Positions 1 through 8,775 of a stretch of DNA of 64,000 bases are shown here, one piece after another. The translations under genes and the position numbers were made by a program. The DNA is from Enorma massiliensis phI (lineage in GTDB: Bacteria; Actinomycetota; Coriobacteriia; Coriobacteriales; Coriobacteriaceae). The stretch spans positions 1,504,511 through 1,568,510 of the forward strand of contig NZ_HE978574.1 of NCBI RefSeq assembly GCF_000311845.1. Reading direction: 5' to 3'. Below the pieces are notes generated by a model. The model worked only from the letters and a program-made list of their open reading frames with translations, ran no database searches and was not told the origin of the DNA. Position 1 is the stretch's first letter. Each line of letters begins with the position of its first letter.

Positions 1-3000
1 ACCGCGAGCATCGCAGCGACTACGATGAGCACCCCCATGATCATGTTGAGCGATCGCACGATGGTGTTCACCTGGTTGATATACATCGTGTTCTGCACCA
101 CGCCCGCCACACCGTCGAGCCCCATGAAGCGGGCCGCCATGGTCTGCGTGTTCGAAAGGCTGCCGTCGGCTAGCTTGGCCACGTAGGCGTTCGAATCGAA
201 TACCTGCCCGAATACCTGCTCATAGCAGCTCTCGCTCATGAACATGAAATGCATGACGTACATCTCGCAGATGCCCGAAACACGCACCTCGTGGTCGGCC
301 CCATCGGCATCTTTGAAGGTAAGCGTATCGCCCACCTCGACACCCGTGAGGTCCGCCAGGCGTTCTGAGATCACGGCGCCGTCGGAGGGCAGATCGAGCG
401 GTTCGCCCGTCACGCGGTTCCTGAGGTCGATGTAATCCGAGAGGTCCATGCCGTCCTGCGCCACGAGCAGCGTGATGCTCTGCGTGTCGCCCTTGTCGCC
501 CGCCTCTTTGGAGACGCTCTCGTAGCGGATGGGCGCATAGCTCGACACCTCATCCGATGCAAGGACCTCGCTGATCGCTGCCTGCTCCTCGTCCGACACG
601 TGCGCGCCCTCGGCCACGATAAGATCGTAGTCGATGAGCTCGCCGAACTGCCGGTCACCGATTCCGCCCACGGAGTGCTGCACCGAAAAGCCCGTGAACA
701 GGAGCGCCGCGGCACCCGCCACGCCCACGATGGTCATGAGCGCGCGGCTCTTGTAGCGGAAGAGGTTGCGCGCCGTGACCTTCTGCGTGAAGGAAAGGCG
801 GCGCCACACCGGCCCCACGCGCTCGAGCAGAATCTTCGACCCCGCCGCAGGGGGCTTGGGCAACAGCAGCGCCGCGGGCTTCTCGCGCACTTCCCGCTTC
901 GCCACGATGATGGCGGGAAGCACCGCGGCGATAAAGCAGAACGCGAACGCAAGCAGCGTCACCCCGGGGTAAATATGGAGCTCGATGAGCGGCATGGTGT
1001 AGGCATGCGCGTACGCGGCCCACACGATGAGGGGCAGAAGCGTATGGCCGGCAAGCACGCCGATCACCGTGCCCGTAAGGCCCGCGACCGCACCGTAGAA
1101 CGAGAACTTCTTGATGACATCGCGGTCGTCGTAGCCGAGCGCCTTGAGCGTGCCGGCGTTGATGCGCTCTTCGTCGACCATGCGCGTCATGGTGGTGAAG
1201 GTCACGAGCGCGGCCACGAAGTAGAGGAAGTACGGGAAGATGCGAGCGATGGCATCGACGATCTCGGAGATGGTCGCGTAGACAGTATAGCCCTCTGAAC
1301 CGGGGACCTCGCGGCGGTTATAAACGGTATACAGGGGCGAATCGATGCTGTCGCGCGCCTCGCGGGCGTCGGTAAGCTCCTCCTCGGCATCGGAAATCTC
1401 CTGCTCCGCCTCGGGAAGCTCCTCGTTGTACTGGGCAAGCCCGTCCTCGTAGGCCGTCTGATTCGCGGCAAGCTCCTCTCGCGCCGCGTCGATCTTTTCG
1501 GCGGCGGCATCATATTCGCCCGTCTTGGCGGCAAGCTCCTCCGCCCCGGCCTGCCATGCGGCGAGCCCGCTCTGGTAGGCACCGAGGTTCTCGTTGTACG
1601 AAGCGACGCCCTTCTGGTACGCCGCATATCCGGCTTCGTAGAGCTGTTGCTTTTGGGCGAGCTGCCGGCCCGCTTCTGCGAGCTGCTCGGCAGCCGATGC
1701 AAGCTCCGCCCGCTTGCCGTCAAGCTCGTCTTGCGCAGCATCGATCGCCTGGATGCAGGCGTAGTAGCCGCCATCGTCACCGGCGGTGCCTTGGTCGGCG
1801 TCCACGTTCATGAATGCCTCATACGCCGCCTTGAGTTGCGTGAGCTGCGCTTCGAGCGCCGTCGTGTCCTCGCCTGCCGCTCCCGCCTGCCCAATTGCGG
1901 CCTCAAGCTGGGCAATCCCCTGCTCGTACTGGGCCTTGCCCCCTTCGAGCTTCTTTCGCTCGGCATCGACCTGCTGCTGCGCGGCATCGGCTTCGGCCAC
2001 GCCTTCGTCGTATTGCTGCTGCTTCTCTGCAAGCTCCCGCCGGCCGTCCGCCAGCTGCCGCGCCGCAACAGCAAGCTGCTGCTCGCTTGCATCAAGCTCG
2101 GCGCGGCCGGCATCCAGCTGGGCCTTCGCCGTCTCAAGCTGACCCCACGTCGCATCGAGCGCGGCACGACCATCCGCAAGCTGAGCAGCGGCGTCCGCGA
2201 GCTCGCCCTCGTAGGATGTGATCAGCTCGCGAGCATCTGCAAGCTGGGCGGAGGCGCCCGCGAGCTCCGCCGCGGCGTCATCAAGCTGCGCACGCGCATC
2301 GTCGACCTGCGCCTGGCCGTCGGCGATCTGCTCGTCAAACTGACCTTGCACCACGGCAAGCCGGTGCGCCCCGCGGCCCTCGAGCAGCTTCTCGAGCTCC
2401 TCCTTATGCGCCGCGACCCTATCCAGATACTCCTGGCCATACGGGTCGAGGCCCTCGGTGTCGTCGAAACGCAAGCGCGCCACCATGTGATAGTCAACAT
2501 CGAAGGCATCGTCAGTTACCACGGCAAAGCCGGCAAGATCGCCGGTGCCCGCCTGAGACTGGCCCATGTTGAGGTTCGAGACGATCTCCGACGAGTTCAC
2601 CACACCCACCACGGTGAAATCGTGCCGCGTGAGCGCGTAATCACCGCTTACGTCTTCCTCCTCGGCGAAGACGATGGTCGAACCTACCGGATGCTCGTCC
2701 GCTATGGTCGTGGAGATCGCAACCTCGTCTGCTTCCTCGGGAAGCCTGCCTTCGACCACCTCATACTGCGAGATGCGCTCCGGCAGCGAGCTCACGCGCA
2801 CCGCATTATGCGTGCCTGCAACCGTCACGTCCTTCATGTAGCCATATTCGACATCCGAGATGCCCGATGCCCGCTCGATCACGGCCTCGTCGCTCTCATC
2901 AATTCCCAGACCTCCAATAATGGTAAGATCCGCCGCGTTGTATGTGTCGAAGTAATGCCTGCCCGTGATGCGCATATCCGGGCCCGCCACGTTGAGACCC

Positions 3001-3134
3001 ACGAGCGCGAAGGCACCAAGGGCCATGAGCAACACGATCGACACGAAGCGCCCGCGCGATTTGCCTACCGTGCGCTTGATGTCGCGCCAAAGCATGCGCT
3101 TGCCGCGCGGTACCTTCCTATTCTTCCTGCTCAT
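1..3134 (-). CDS. FtsX-like ABC transporter permease with long coiled coil, partial
   Basis: Membrane half of an ABC exporter or mechanotransmission system; the C-terminus runs off the left edge. The frame starts at ATG 3134, nine bases after the stop of the ATPase gene, with a GGTGGGG site between. Visible: a cytoplasmic basic N-terminus, TM1 at about residues 30-50, an extracellular MacB-like region, then about 380 residues (220-600) rich in Ala, Gln, Leu, Glu and Asp in heptad-like repeats, i.e. a long extracellular coiled coil. An FtsX-type block with three TM segments follows from about residue 625, then a second extracellular domain from about 800, and the last TM at the window edge. 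Size and layout match the large actinobacterial FtsX-like permeases with a paired ATPase. The substrate cannot be read from the sequence. Long open frames antisense to this gene are codon-bias artefacts. Confidence 0.9.
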   Translation of the reverse strand, partial: MSRKNRKVPRGKRMLWRDIKRTVGKSRGRFVSIVLLMALGAFALVGLNVAGPDMRITGRHYFDTYNAADLTIIGGLGIDESDEAVIERASGISDVEYGYMKDVTVAGTHNAVRVSSLPERISQYEVVEGRLPEEADEVAISTTIADEHPVGSTIVFAEEEDVSGDYALTRHDFTVVGVVNSSEIVSNLNMGQSQAGTGDLAGFAVVTDDAFDVDYHMVARLRFDDTEGLDPYGQEYLDRVAAHKEELEKLLEGRGAHRLAVVQGQFDEQIADGQAQVDDARAQLDDAAAELAGASAQLADARELITSYEGELADAAAQLADGRAALDATWGQLETAKAQLDAGRAELDASEQQLAVAARQLADGRRELAEKQQQYDEGVAEADAAQQQVDAERKKLEGGKAQYEQGIAQLEAAIGQAGAAGEDTTALEAQLTQLKAAYEAFMNVDADQGTAGDDGGYYACIQAIDAAQDELDGKRAELASAAEQLAEAGRQLAQKQQLYEAGYAAYQKGVASYNENLGAYQSGLAAWQAGAEELAAKTGEYDAAAEKIDAAREELAANQTAYEDGLAQYNEELPEAEQEISDAEEELTDAREARDSIDSPLYTVYNRREVPGSEGYTVYATISEIVDAIARIFPYFLYFVAALVTFTTMTRMVDEERINAGTLKALGYDDRDVIKKFSFYGAVAGLTGTVIGVLAGHTLLPLIVWAAYAHAYTMPLIELHIYPGVTLLAFAFCFIAAVLPAIIVAKREVREKPAALLLPKPPAAGSKILLERVGPVWRRLSFTQKVTARNLFRYKSRALMTIVGVAGAAALLFTGFSVQHSVGGIGDRQFGELIDYDLIVAEGAHVSDEEQAAISEVLASDEVSSYAPIRYESVSKEAGDKGDTQSITLLVAQDGMDLSDYIDLRNRVTGEPLDLPSDGAVISERLADLTGVEVGDTLTFKDADGADHEVRVSGICEMYVMHFMFMSESCYEQVFGQVFDSNAYVAKLADGSLSNTQTMAARFMGLDGVAGVVQNTMYINQVNTIVRSLNMIMGVLIVVAAMLA

Positions 3135-3143
3135 CCGCCCCAC

Positions 3144-3845
3144 CTACCACTCGATATCCGCGATGGCCTGCGGCCGCTCGTTGAGCTCGACCGCCGTCAC
3201 GTGCCCGTCGTGCATATGGATCACGCGGTCGGCAATGGGGGCAATCGCCGAGTTGTGTGTCACGATTACCGTCGTTGCCCCGCGCACCCTGCTCATATCC
3301 TGCAGAAGCTGCAAGATCTGCTTACCGGTGCGATAATCGAGGGCACCCGTGGGCTCGTCGCACAAGAGGATCTTGGGGTTTTTCGCCACGGCGCGGGCGA
3401 TGGCAACGCGCTGCTGCTCGCCGCCCGAGAGCTGCGCGGGGAAGTTGTCCATGCGCTTGCCGAGCCCCACCATCTGGAGCACCTCCACGGTGTCGAGGGC
3501 ATCTGCGACGATCTCGCTCGCCAGCTCGACGTTCTCCTTGGCGGTGAGGTTCTGGACGAGGTTGTAGAACTGGAAGACGAAGCCCACGTCCTCGCGTCGG
3601 TAGCGGGTGAGCTCGCGGGCCGAATATCCCGCGATGTCCGTCCCGTCGATAACCACGCGCCCCTCGTCGCAGGTATCCATACCGCCGAGAATGTTAAGCA
3701 CGGTCGACTTCCCCGCACCCGACGCGCCGAGCACGATAGCGAGCTCGCCGCGCTCGACCTCGAAGCTCACATGATCGTTGGCGCAGATTACGCCTCCTCC
3801 TGCTCGGTATCGCTTGCACTCATTCTGCACTTCGATGTATGCCAT
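3144..3845 (-). CDS. ABC transporter ATP-binding protein (MacB/LolD type)
   Basis: ATPase partner of the FtsX-like permease, 233 residues when started at MAYIEVQNE. That ATG (3845) has AGAGGA about nine bases upstream; a longer reading to 3965 would add an unlikely N-terminus overlapping the regulatory region. Walker [10 protein letters not shown], signature [14 protein letters not shown], Walker [12 protein letters not shown] and the switch histidine in TVIVTHN are all present, so it should be active. It is transcribed away from the divergent TetR gene and is probably repressed by it. Drug, lipid or peptide export, or envelope signalling, are all possible roles. Confidence 0.93.
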   Translation of the reverse strand: MAYIEVQNECKRYRAGGGVICANDHVSFEVERGELAIVLGASGAGKSTVLNILGGMDTCDEGRVVIDGTDIAGYSARELTRYRREDVGFVFQFYNLVQNLTAKENVELASEIVADALDTVEVLQMVGLGKRMDNFPAQLSGGEQQRVAIARAVAKNPKILLCDEPTGALDYRTGKQILQLLQDMSRVRGATTVIVTHNSAIAPIADRVIHMHDGHVTAVELNERPQAIADIEW

Positions 3846-3961
3846 CAGCCACGTCCTCTCTTCTCGCGGGCCATGCCCGCGTGCCTGTCCGCCTACGAGT
3901 TCGAGCGCCCCGCCATCCATAGGGGAAGGTTGCATCCGACACTCGTTGCGGAATAAAATAG

Positions 3962-3973
3962 ACAACGTGTTGT
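3962..3973. promoter_or_regulatory. candidate TetR operator between divergent genes
   Basis: The palindrome ACAACGTGTTGT (5-bp arms, 2-bp centre) lies in the 211-bp space between the ABC ATPase start and the TetR start. TetR-family repressors usually bind such short palindromes beside their own gene. No binding data; this is inference from position and symmetry. Confidence 0.4.
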
Positions 3974-4056
3974 TTTAAGTCCATCGACAGATATTCCTCA
4001 CCTGTTGATTTAGGGTTCATCTCCACATGAAGAACACGCGCTTCGAGGAGGGCACT

Positions 4057-4698
4057 ATGGCAAACCAGATTCGTCGCACCACCACCGAGCCACGTCTCCG
4101 TGCGGCGCTTACCGAGCTCCTTGCAGAGCGCGGCCTCGAAACCATCTCCGTGAGCGACATCACGCGGCGAGCGGGCGTCAACCGTGGCACCTTCTACGCG
4201 CACTACACCGACAAACACGATCTTGTGCAGCAGCTGATCAACGGCGTGCTCGAGGACCTCACCAATATCGTGCTCGGAGAGGAAGGCGTCGCGGCCGATG
4301 CGGAAGGCGAGGACCGCGAGGTGCCGGCGGATGAGCCGGGCGCGGTGGAGCCCATACCCTTCGAGCGCGTGCAGGCCGCCCTCGTCTATGCGCGCGACCA
4401 CTACGCCCTTCTTGCCGCCCTCACCGACAACGGCACCGATCAGCGCATCTACGAGCAGATGAAGGCGCTCATCGGAGAGTTGGTCGAACGCAGCGCGCGG
4501 CAGCACGGCATCACGGTGGACTACGGAGACGTGCCCGAGGATTATGCGCGCGAAATGATGCTCTCGGGCGTGGCGTCGGTGATCTGGCTCTGGCTTCGGC
4601 GTGGCTGCCCCGAGAGCCCGCGCGGCATCGCCACAATCATCTGGAAAGCGAAATCGCGCTCACTCGAAGAATGCGCGCAGCGCCATGTAAGCAACTGA
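4057..4698 (+). CDS. TetR/AcrR family transcriptional regulator
   Basis: One-component repressor of 213 residues. The start at 4057 (MANQIRRTT) is preferred over 4027 because GAGGAGGG sits just upstream. The N-terminal helix-turn-helix at about residues 12-58 ends in the family-typical GTFYAHYTDKHDL. The C-terminal half is a variable ligand domain with an acidic insert near residues 80-105. It is divergent from the ABC ATPase/permease pair, the usual arrangement for a regulator of its neighbour. Ligand unknown. Confidence 0.92.
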   Translation: MANQIRRTTTEPRLRAALTELLAERGLETISVSDITRRAGVNRGTFYAHYTDKHDLVQQLINGVLEDLTNIVLGEEGVAADAEGEDREVPADEPGAVEPIPFERVQAALVYARDHYALLAALTDNGTDQRIYEQMKALIGELVERSARQHGITVDYGDVPEDYAREMMLSGVASVIWLWLRRGCPESPRGIATIIWKAKSRSLEECAQRHVSN

Positions 4699-4754
4699 TC
4701 GCAAGCCGCTTGCTACAATATCGCTAGGGAACAACAAGAGGTACGGGGGCACCT

Positions 4755-6200
4755 ATGAACGACCGCACACCGCGGAGAGATGCGGGGCAGCATCCGCACA
4801 TGCGACGGGCACCACGCGGCAAGCATGGATCGCCTTTGATGCACAGCGAGACACACCCTGCGGCGCGACCACGGCCTACCGGACGTCAACCACGCCGGGA
4901 CCTCCGGAGCGATCAATCCGCTCACGGCTCTCGACAGCTCCCAAACGCCCATCCCGCCCGCCCGAGGGCGCCGAGGAACCAGCAGGTTCCTTCGCTGCAG
5001 CAGCCTGGGCATAGGAGGCAACAGCCCGAAGGCAGCCAGCGCCCCGGGTACAGGCAGCAGCCCGGGTACAGGCGGCAACAGCCCGGACGCAGGACGGCGG
5101 CCGCACGGAGGAGAAGCGCGCGCGGCATTGCACCCATCATCGCAGGAGCCTGCGTTCTCGCCGTGCTCGCCTTTGCCCTGTGGAACATTGGCGCGGTGGT
5201 CGCCGGCATCTTCTCGAGCGATGCCTCTCAAGCACAAGATGGAAACGAGCCATCAACCATACAAGAAGCCGTTGCTGATCCCGGCGACATCGTAATCGGG
5301 CTCAATGGCGACGAAGACACCTATGTGCTCACCGGCGAGGAGTATCTTGAGGCCGGTGCCCACGCAGCAGAGCCCACGGACGGCATTCTGAATGACAAGA
5401 TCGAGATCTCGGGCGATGTCGACACGTCCCAAGCGGGAGACTACACCGTCACCTATCGCGTCAAAGATTCCTCCGGCCACGTCGCCGAAGCAACACGCAC
5501 GATACATGTGGTAGACGACATGGAGACCCAGCAGGACGGCATCCCGATCGTCATGTACCACTATGTCTACAGCGCAGACAACCCTCCCGAAGACCTCAAC
5601 GCCAACTATATTCTCGACACCGACCTCGATGCGCAGCTCGCCTACCTTTCCGAAAACGATTATTACTTCCCCTCCTACCCGGAGCTCAAGGCGTTCATCG
5701 AGGGCACCCACAGCTTGCCGGCCAAAAGCATCGTCCTCACCTTCGACGACGGGCAAAACGGCGTTTTCACGCTCGGAGGCCCGCTCTTCGAGAAGTACCA
5801 CATTCCGGTGACATCGTTCATCATCTGCAACAACAGCGACGCGGGTGACGTCGTGGTAACGTACCAGAACCCCTACATCTCGTTCCAGTCGCACTCCTTC
5901 GGGCTGCATCAGCCTGGCGGTACCGTGGGGCACGGCGGTCTCATCAGCGCGCTTAGCAAAGACGAGATCGTCGAGGATCTGGAGCACGCACAGCAGATTC
6001 TCGGCACCACTGAGGCGTTCGCATACCCCTTCGGCGATGTGACCGACGATGGCCGTGCCGCGGTCGAAGAAGCCGGTATCCTCTGCGCTTTCACCACTAA
6101 AAACAGCTGGGCTCACATTGGCGACGACGTTCGCGCGCTACCGCGCGTACGCATGAACGGCGGAACCTCGCTCGATGGGTTTGTGTCACAAATCAGCTAA
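4755..6200 (+). CDS. membrane-anchored polysaccharide deacetylase with Ig-like domain
   Basis: Predicted cell-surface carbohydrate esterase (CE4/NodB fold) of 481 residues, likely removing acetyl groups from peptidoglycan or another wall glycan. Order: a long cytoplasmic Arg/Pro/Gln-rich N-terminus with QQPG-type repeats at about residues 75-115, one TM helix at about 126-154, an Ig-like domain at about 175-255 (DUF5011-like), then the NodB domain. The catalytic motif VLTFDDGQNG is at about residue 325, and the metal-binding HSFGLH motif follows at about 380. ATG 4755 follows a GGGGG stretch. It stands alone, with a TetR gene 56 bp upstream and an acyl-ACP thioesterase 115 bp downstream. Confidence 0.88.
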   Translation: MNDRTPRRDAGQHPHMRRAPRGKHGSPLMHSETHPAARPRPTGRQPRRDLRSDQSAHGSRQLPNAHPARPRAPRNQQVPSLQQPGHRRQQPEGSQRPGYRQQPGYRRQQPGRRTAAARRRSARGIAPIIAGACVLAVLAFALWNIGAVVAGIFSSDASQAQDGNEPSTIQEAVADPGDIVIGLNGDEDTYVLTGEEYLEAGAHAAEPTDGILNDKIEISGDVDTSQAGDYTVTYRVKDSSGHVAEATRTIHVVDDMETQQDGIPIVMYHYVYSADNPPEDLNANYILDTDLDAQLAYLSENDYYFPSYPELKAFIEGTHSLPAKSIVLTFDDGQNGVFTLGGPLFEKYHIPVTSFIICNNSDAGDVVVTYQNPYISFQSHSFGLHQPGGTVGHGGLISALSKDEIVEDLEHAQQILGTTEAFAYPFGDVTDDGRAAVEEAGILCAFTTKNSWAHIGDDVRALPRVRMNGGTSLDGFVSQIS

Positions 6201-6315
6201 CGCGCGCACGGCGTACCCGATTTCGTTCGCGTGCCGCACGTGCTATGCTCATGGATTACAACGCGGGCGCAGCCGCCCGGCACGGTTCCATCGAGATCAT
6301 GCATGAGGAGCATTC

Positions 6316-7059
6316 ATGACGTATCAGGCGCCGCGAGACGGGGCTCCGGTGTACGAGCTTAACACCCGCATCCGCTATAGCGAGGTCGATCACCGCGGCA
6401 CGCTCACGATTCCCGCGCTCATCAACTGCTTTCAGGATTGCAGCACCTTCCAGTCGGCCGAAATCGGCATGAACATCGGGAAACTCCACGAAGAGCGTCA
6501 GGGCTGGGTGCTCACGCACTGGCAAATCGTTATCGACCGCTACCCCGGCCTCTGCGAGCACGTCGTTGTCGGCACCTTCCCGAGCTCCTTCAAGGGTGTT
6601 GCGGCAACGCGATTCTTCTATATGCGCGGCGCGCAGGGCGAGCTCATCGCGCGCGCCCGTTCGACCTGGGCGTTCATGGATTTTAGGAAAGGCCGCCTTA
6701 TGCGCCCCGATCCGGAGCTCGTCAAGGCATACGGAACGGCGGAACCGCTCGAGATGCCCGACGAGGAGCGCCGCGTGCGGGTGCCCGCCGTGCCCACTTC
6801 CTGCGAGCCGCTCACGGTGCGCCTGCACCAGATCGACACCAACGAACACGTCAACAACGGGCAGTACGTGCAGATGGCACTCGAAGTGCTCCCTCGCGAG
6901 CTCGACCCCGTGAGCATTCGCGTAGACTACCGGCGCGCCGCCGTCCTCGATGACACAATCTACCCGATGGTCGGGCAGGAAGACGGACGATTCGTCGTTG
7001 CACTCAACGGCAGTGACGGCGAGCCGTATGCCGTGGTAGAGTTCACATCAGCGGCATAA
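6316..7059 (+). CDS. acyl-ACP thioesterase (FatA/FatB-like double hotdog)
   Basis: Hydrolyses acyl-ACP to free fatty acid, ending fatty-acid elongation. At 247 residues it has the bacterial acyl-ACP thioesterase length with two hotdog folds. The first hotdog opens with TRIRYSEVDHRGTLTIPAL; the second carries the active-site motif DTNEHVNNGQYVQMALE (Asn and His of the catalytic group). ATG 6316 has GAGGAGC upstream. The chain-length preference cannot be judged. Confidence 0.88.
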   Translation: MTYQAPRDGAPVYELNTRIRYSEVDHRGTLTIPALINCFQDCSTFQSAEIGMNIGKLHEERQGWVLTHWQIVIDRYPGLCEHVVVGTFPSSFKGVAATRFFYMRGAQGELIARARSTWAFMDFRKGRLMRPDPELVKAYGTAEPLEMPDEERRVRVPAVPTSCEPLTVRLHQIDTNEHVNNGQYVQMALEVLPRELDPVSIRVDYRRAAVLDDTIYPMVGQEDGRFVVALNGSDGEPYAVVEFTSAA

Positions 7060-7113
7060 CGGCTGCGCCGCTGCCCCAGATCGCGGGTGCAGCGCGCTTA
7101 CGAGGAGGCATGC

Positions 7114-7599
7114 ATGGTTAAGACGTTGATTCTTGTGAGACATGGTCAGGCCGAGCCGTCCTCGGCAGCAGTGCCGGATATTGAGCGGTCGCTGACCGAC
7201 GCCGGTCGCGCCGCACTTGCCGGTCCGCAGGGATTCCCGCGTACTTTCGCATTGCTGAGCAGCGATGAACGCCGCGAAGCTGCGCTTTGGGCAAGCGAGG
7301 CGCTACGCGCCCGGCAGACGGCCCAAGAGGTTGCGGCAGTATTGGGAGAACGCACCATCACCTCATATAGCTACCTTTTCGACCAGGATGAGCAGCGATT
7401 CATCGAGCATGTGCGTCAAACCGATGCCGATTGCCTGATCGTGGTGGGGCACATCCCCTTCGTCGACCGCGTAACGGAATACCTTACCGGCTCGCGTCTC
7501 TCGTTCCGACCGGGCGCCGCGGCGGCGCTGCGCCTAGACCATTCGCTTGGCCCATGCCAATCTGAGGTCATCTGGTTCGTGCAGGGACCAGCAGTGTAA
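7114..7599 (+). CDS. SixA-like histidine phosphatase
   Basis: Small histidine-phosphatase-superfamily protein of 161 residues. The RHG motif (LILVRHGQAE, residues 6-15) supplies the phospho-accepting histidine, and VVGHIPF near residue 110 supplies the second. The start at 7114 is chosen because CGAGGAGG precedes it; a GTG at 7087 would extend the frame by nine residues. The family includes SixA, which dephosphorylates phosphohistidine proteins; the target here is unknown. Confidence 0.85.
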   Translation: MVKTLILVRHGQAEPSSAAVPDIERSLTDAGRAALAGPQGFPRTFALLSSDERREAALWASEALRARQTAQEVAAVLGERTITSYSYLFDQDEQRFIEHVRQTDADCLIVVGHIPFVDRVTEYLTGSRLSFRPGAAAALRLDHSLGPCQSEVIWFVQGPAV

Positions 7600-7720
7600 G
7601 CACCGCGCCTCAATCCCGTCACACCCACGACGCCGTCGCTTTTTTCGCAGCCATTTCGTCTTGCCACGAGCGTACTGTCTGCTAGCGCGCCTCCCCGATG
7701 CCGGGGAACATCAAAACTTT

Positions 7721-7847
7721 CCTCAAAGGATCGGATTTTGGACCGCCATGCTCCTATCCCTCAACTCTTCGCTGGCGTTTTCGCAGGTATATGACTTGCG
7801 CATTCTTGGTCTACTCGCCTTGCTTCATAAAATTCGATCCTTTGAGG
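7721..7847. repeat. inverted repeat, 19-nt arms, about 89-bp spacer
   Basis: Left arm 7721-7739 begins CCTCAAAGGATCG; right arm 7829-7847 is its reverse complement with one mismatch. The arms could pair into a long hairpin or mark the ends of a small element. No transposase is inside. Confidence 0.6.
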
Positions 7848-7882
7848 CAAGTTTTGTCTGCATGCGCTCGAACCGCCGGGGT

Positions 7883-7942
7883 TCTGCCTGCACGCGCCCC
7901 AGCGCGCGGAGCTCTGCCTGCACGCGCCCCAGCGCGCGGAGC
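7883..7942. repeat. 30-bp direct tandem repeat, two exact copies
   Basis: Two identical 30-bp units (7883-7912 and 7913-7942) start TCTGCCTGCACGCGCC and end GCGCGGAGC. Degenerate units follow at about 7943-8005 and one precedes at about 7853. Each unit holds a GCGC-rich self-complementary core. Confidence 0.75.
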
Positions 7943-8032
7943 TTTGTCTGCGGCGCAAAGAGGTTTTGTCCGTGGCGCTAAAAGGATCTGCCTGCGGCGC
8001 AAAAAGAAATCGCGATTCTTACGATAATTTTC

Positions 8033-8060
8033 TTGACATATGAGCATACGTTCATATAAT
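8033..8060 (+). promoter_or_regulatory. sigma-70-type promoter of the arsR-HMA-cadA operon
   Basis: Perfect TTGACA (8033-8038), 16-bp spacer, perfect TATAAT (8055-8060). The spacer is occupied by an imperfect inverted repeat of SmtB/ArsR type (8038-8057), so repressor binding would block RNA polymerase directly. Confidence 0.8.
8038..8057. promoter_or_regulatory. ArsR/SmtB operator 1
   Basis: Imperfect palindrome ATATGAGCATACGTTCATAT, close to the 12-2-12 style operators of SmtB/CzrA regulators. It overlaps the promoter spacer and -10 of the metal operon. Confidence 0.65.
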
Positions 8061-8077
8061 CATAGTCATCTAATATC

Positions 8078-8091
8078 TGAACGCGTGTTCA
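8078..8091. promoter_or_regulatory. ArsR/SmtB operator 2
   Basis: TGAAC GCGT GTTCA, with the same half-site as operator 1 and followed by TATGA. It lies in the leader, 20 bases before the preferred arsR start at 8111. Two sites suggest cooperative autorepression. Confidence 0.6.
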
Positions 8092-8110
8092 TATGAGAAG
8101 AGATGAGACT

Positions 8111-8446
8111 ATGACAGAAGAACTCCAGGAGCAAGGCGCATCCAACGAGACTCCGGAAGAAATGCCCGATGAGGAACTCCTCTATGACCTCGCCGACCTC
8201 TTCAAAATCTTTAGCGACACGACGCGCATCAAAATTCTCTACGCCCTCATGGGCCGCGAGCTCAGCGTCTCCGACATCGCGGAGGCCACCGAGACCTCGC
8301 AAAGCGCCGTATCGCACCAGCTGCGCATCCTCAAGCAGTCGCGCCTCGTGAAGTTCAGGCGCGACGGGCGCAACATCAACTACTCCCTCGCCGACGACCA
8401 CGTCTACACCATGCTCAACCAGGGCATGAGCCACATCTGCGAGTAA
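8111..8446 (+). CDS. ArsR/SmtB family metal-sensing repressor
   Basis: Winged-helix repressor of 111 residues that should release DNA on metal binding. The start at 8111 (MTEELQEQG) is preferred; an in-frame ATG at 8093 lies against operator 2 and lacks a ribosome site. HTH: VSDIAEATETSQSAVSHQLR. The alpha-5 metal site is complete: D95-x-H97, then H108-x-x-E111, exactly the SmtB/CzrA spacing, which points to zinc, cobalt or cadmium rather than arsenic. The alpha-3N cysteine box of CadC is absent. It heads an operon with an HMA protein and a P1B ATPase. Confidence 0.92.
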   Translation: MTEELQEQGASNETPEEMPDEELLYDLADLFKIFSDTTRIKILYALMGRELSVSDIAEATETSQSAVSHQLRILKQSRLVKFRRDGRNINYSLADDHVYTMLNQGMSHICE

Positions 8447-8500
8447 GTTCCAACAGCTGGGAACCGCGCCGGGGCACCCGGCAGAAAGAAAGGGGCAACC

Positions 8501-8719
8501 ATGCGTAAATCATTCAAGCTCGACGAGATCGACTGCGCGAATTGCGCGCGGAAACTCGAAGACGCCATCAACGGGCTCGAAGGCGTGGAGAGCGCGAGCG
8601 TCAACTTCATGACCCAGAAGCTCACGCTTTCCGCGCCAGACAACATCTTCGACAACGTGCTCGACCGCGTGGTTAAGCTCACCGCAGACCTTGAACCGGA
8701 TTGCGAGATCCTGCGCTAG
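8501..8719 (+). CDS. heavy-metal-associated (HMA) domain protein
   Basis: Stand-alone ferredoxin-like HMA domain of 72 residues. The metal loop is D11-C12-A-N-C15; an Asp before CxxC is typical of Zn/Cd/Pb HMA domains such as that of ZntA, while copper chaperones usually have MxCxxC. It probably hands metal to the ATPase encoded 56 bp downstream, which lacks its own N-terminal HMA domain. AAAGAAAGGGG lies upstream of ATG 8501. Confidence 0.88.
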   Translation: MRKSFKLDEIDCANCARKLEDAINGLEGVESASVNFMTQKLTLSAPDNIFDNVLDRVVKLTADLEPDCEILR

Positions 8720-8775
8720 CAGCATCCCTGCGGCCTCACGTTTCAAGGCCCGTGTCCAGGAAGGAGCAACGTACT

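Larger units (their letters stand above)
7600..8032. other. gene-free intergenic region with repeats
   Basis: About 430 bp between the SixA-like gene and the arsR promoter. Short open frames here have repeat-like composition (Ala/Arg/Pro runs) and no ribosome site, so no gene is called. The region holds a 19-nt inverted repeat, a 30-bp tandem repeat and degenerate copies of the motif TCTGC(C/G)TGCG.GC up to about 8005. Confidence 0.6.

Noticed and set aside
1647..3956. A 769-codon plus-strand open frame opposite the FtsX-like permease and its ATPase
   Set aside because: It crosses two well-supported minus-strand genes in the antisense direction and reads as Leu/Arg/His-rich sequence without domains; it results from GC-skewed codon third positions.
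7853..8005. Possible CRISPR array (direct repeats at 7.9 kb)
   Set aside because: The exact repeats are adjacent with no spacers, the rest are degenerate, and no cas gene is in the window.
7547..8027. Open frames over the tandem repeat upstream of arsR
   Set aside because: They are translations of repeat DNA (ARAPARGAL-type runs) with no ribosome site.
8093..8110. Alternative arsR start at 8093
   Set aside because: It abuts operator 2 and lacks a ribosome site; ATG 8111 has a purine-rich AGAAGAG upstream and matches the family length.
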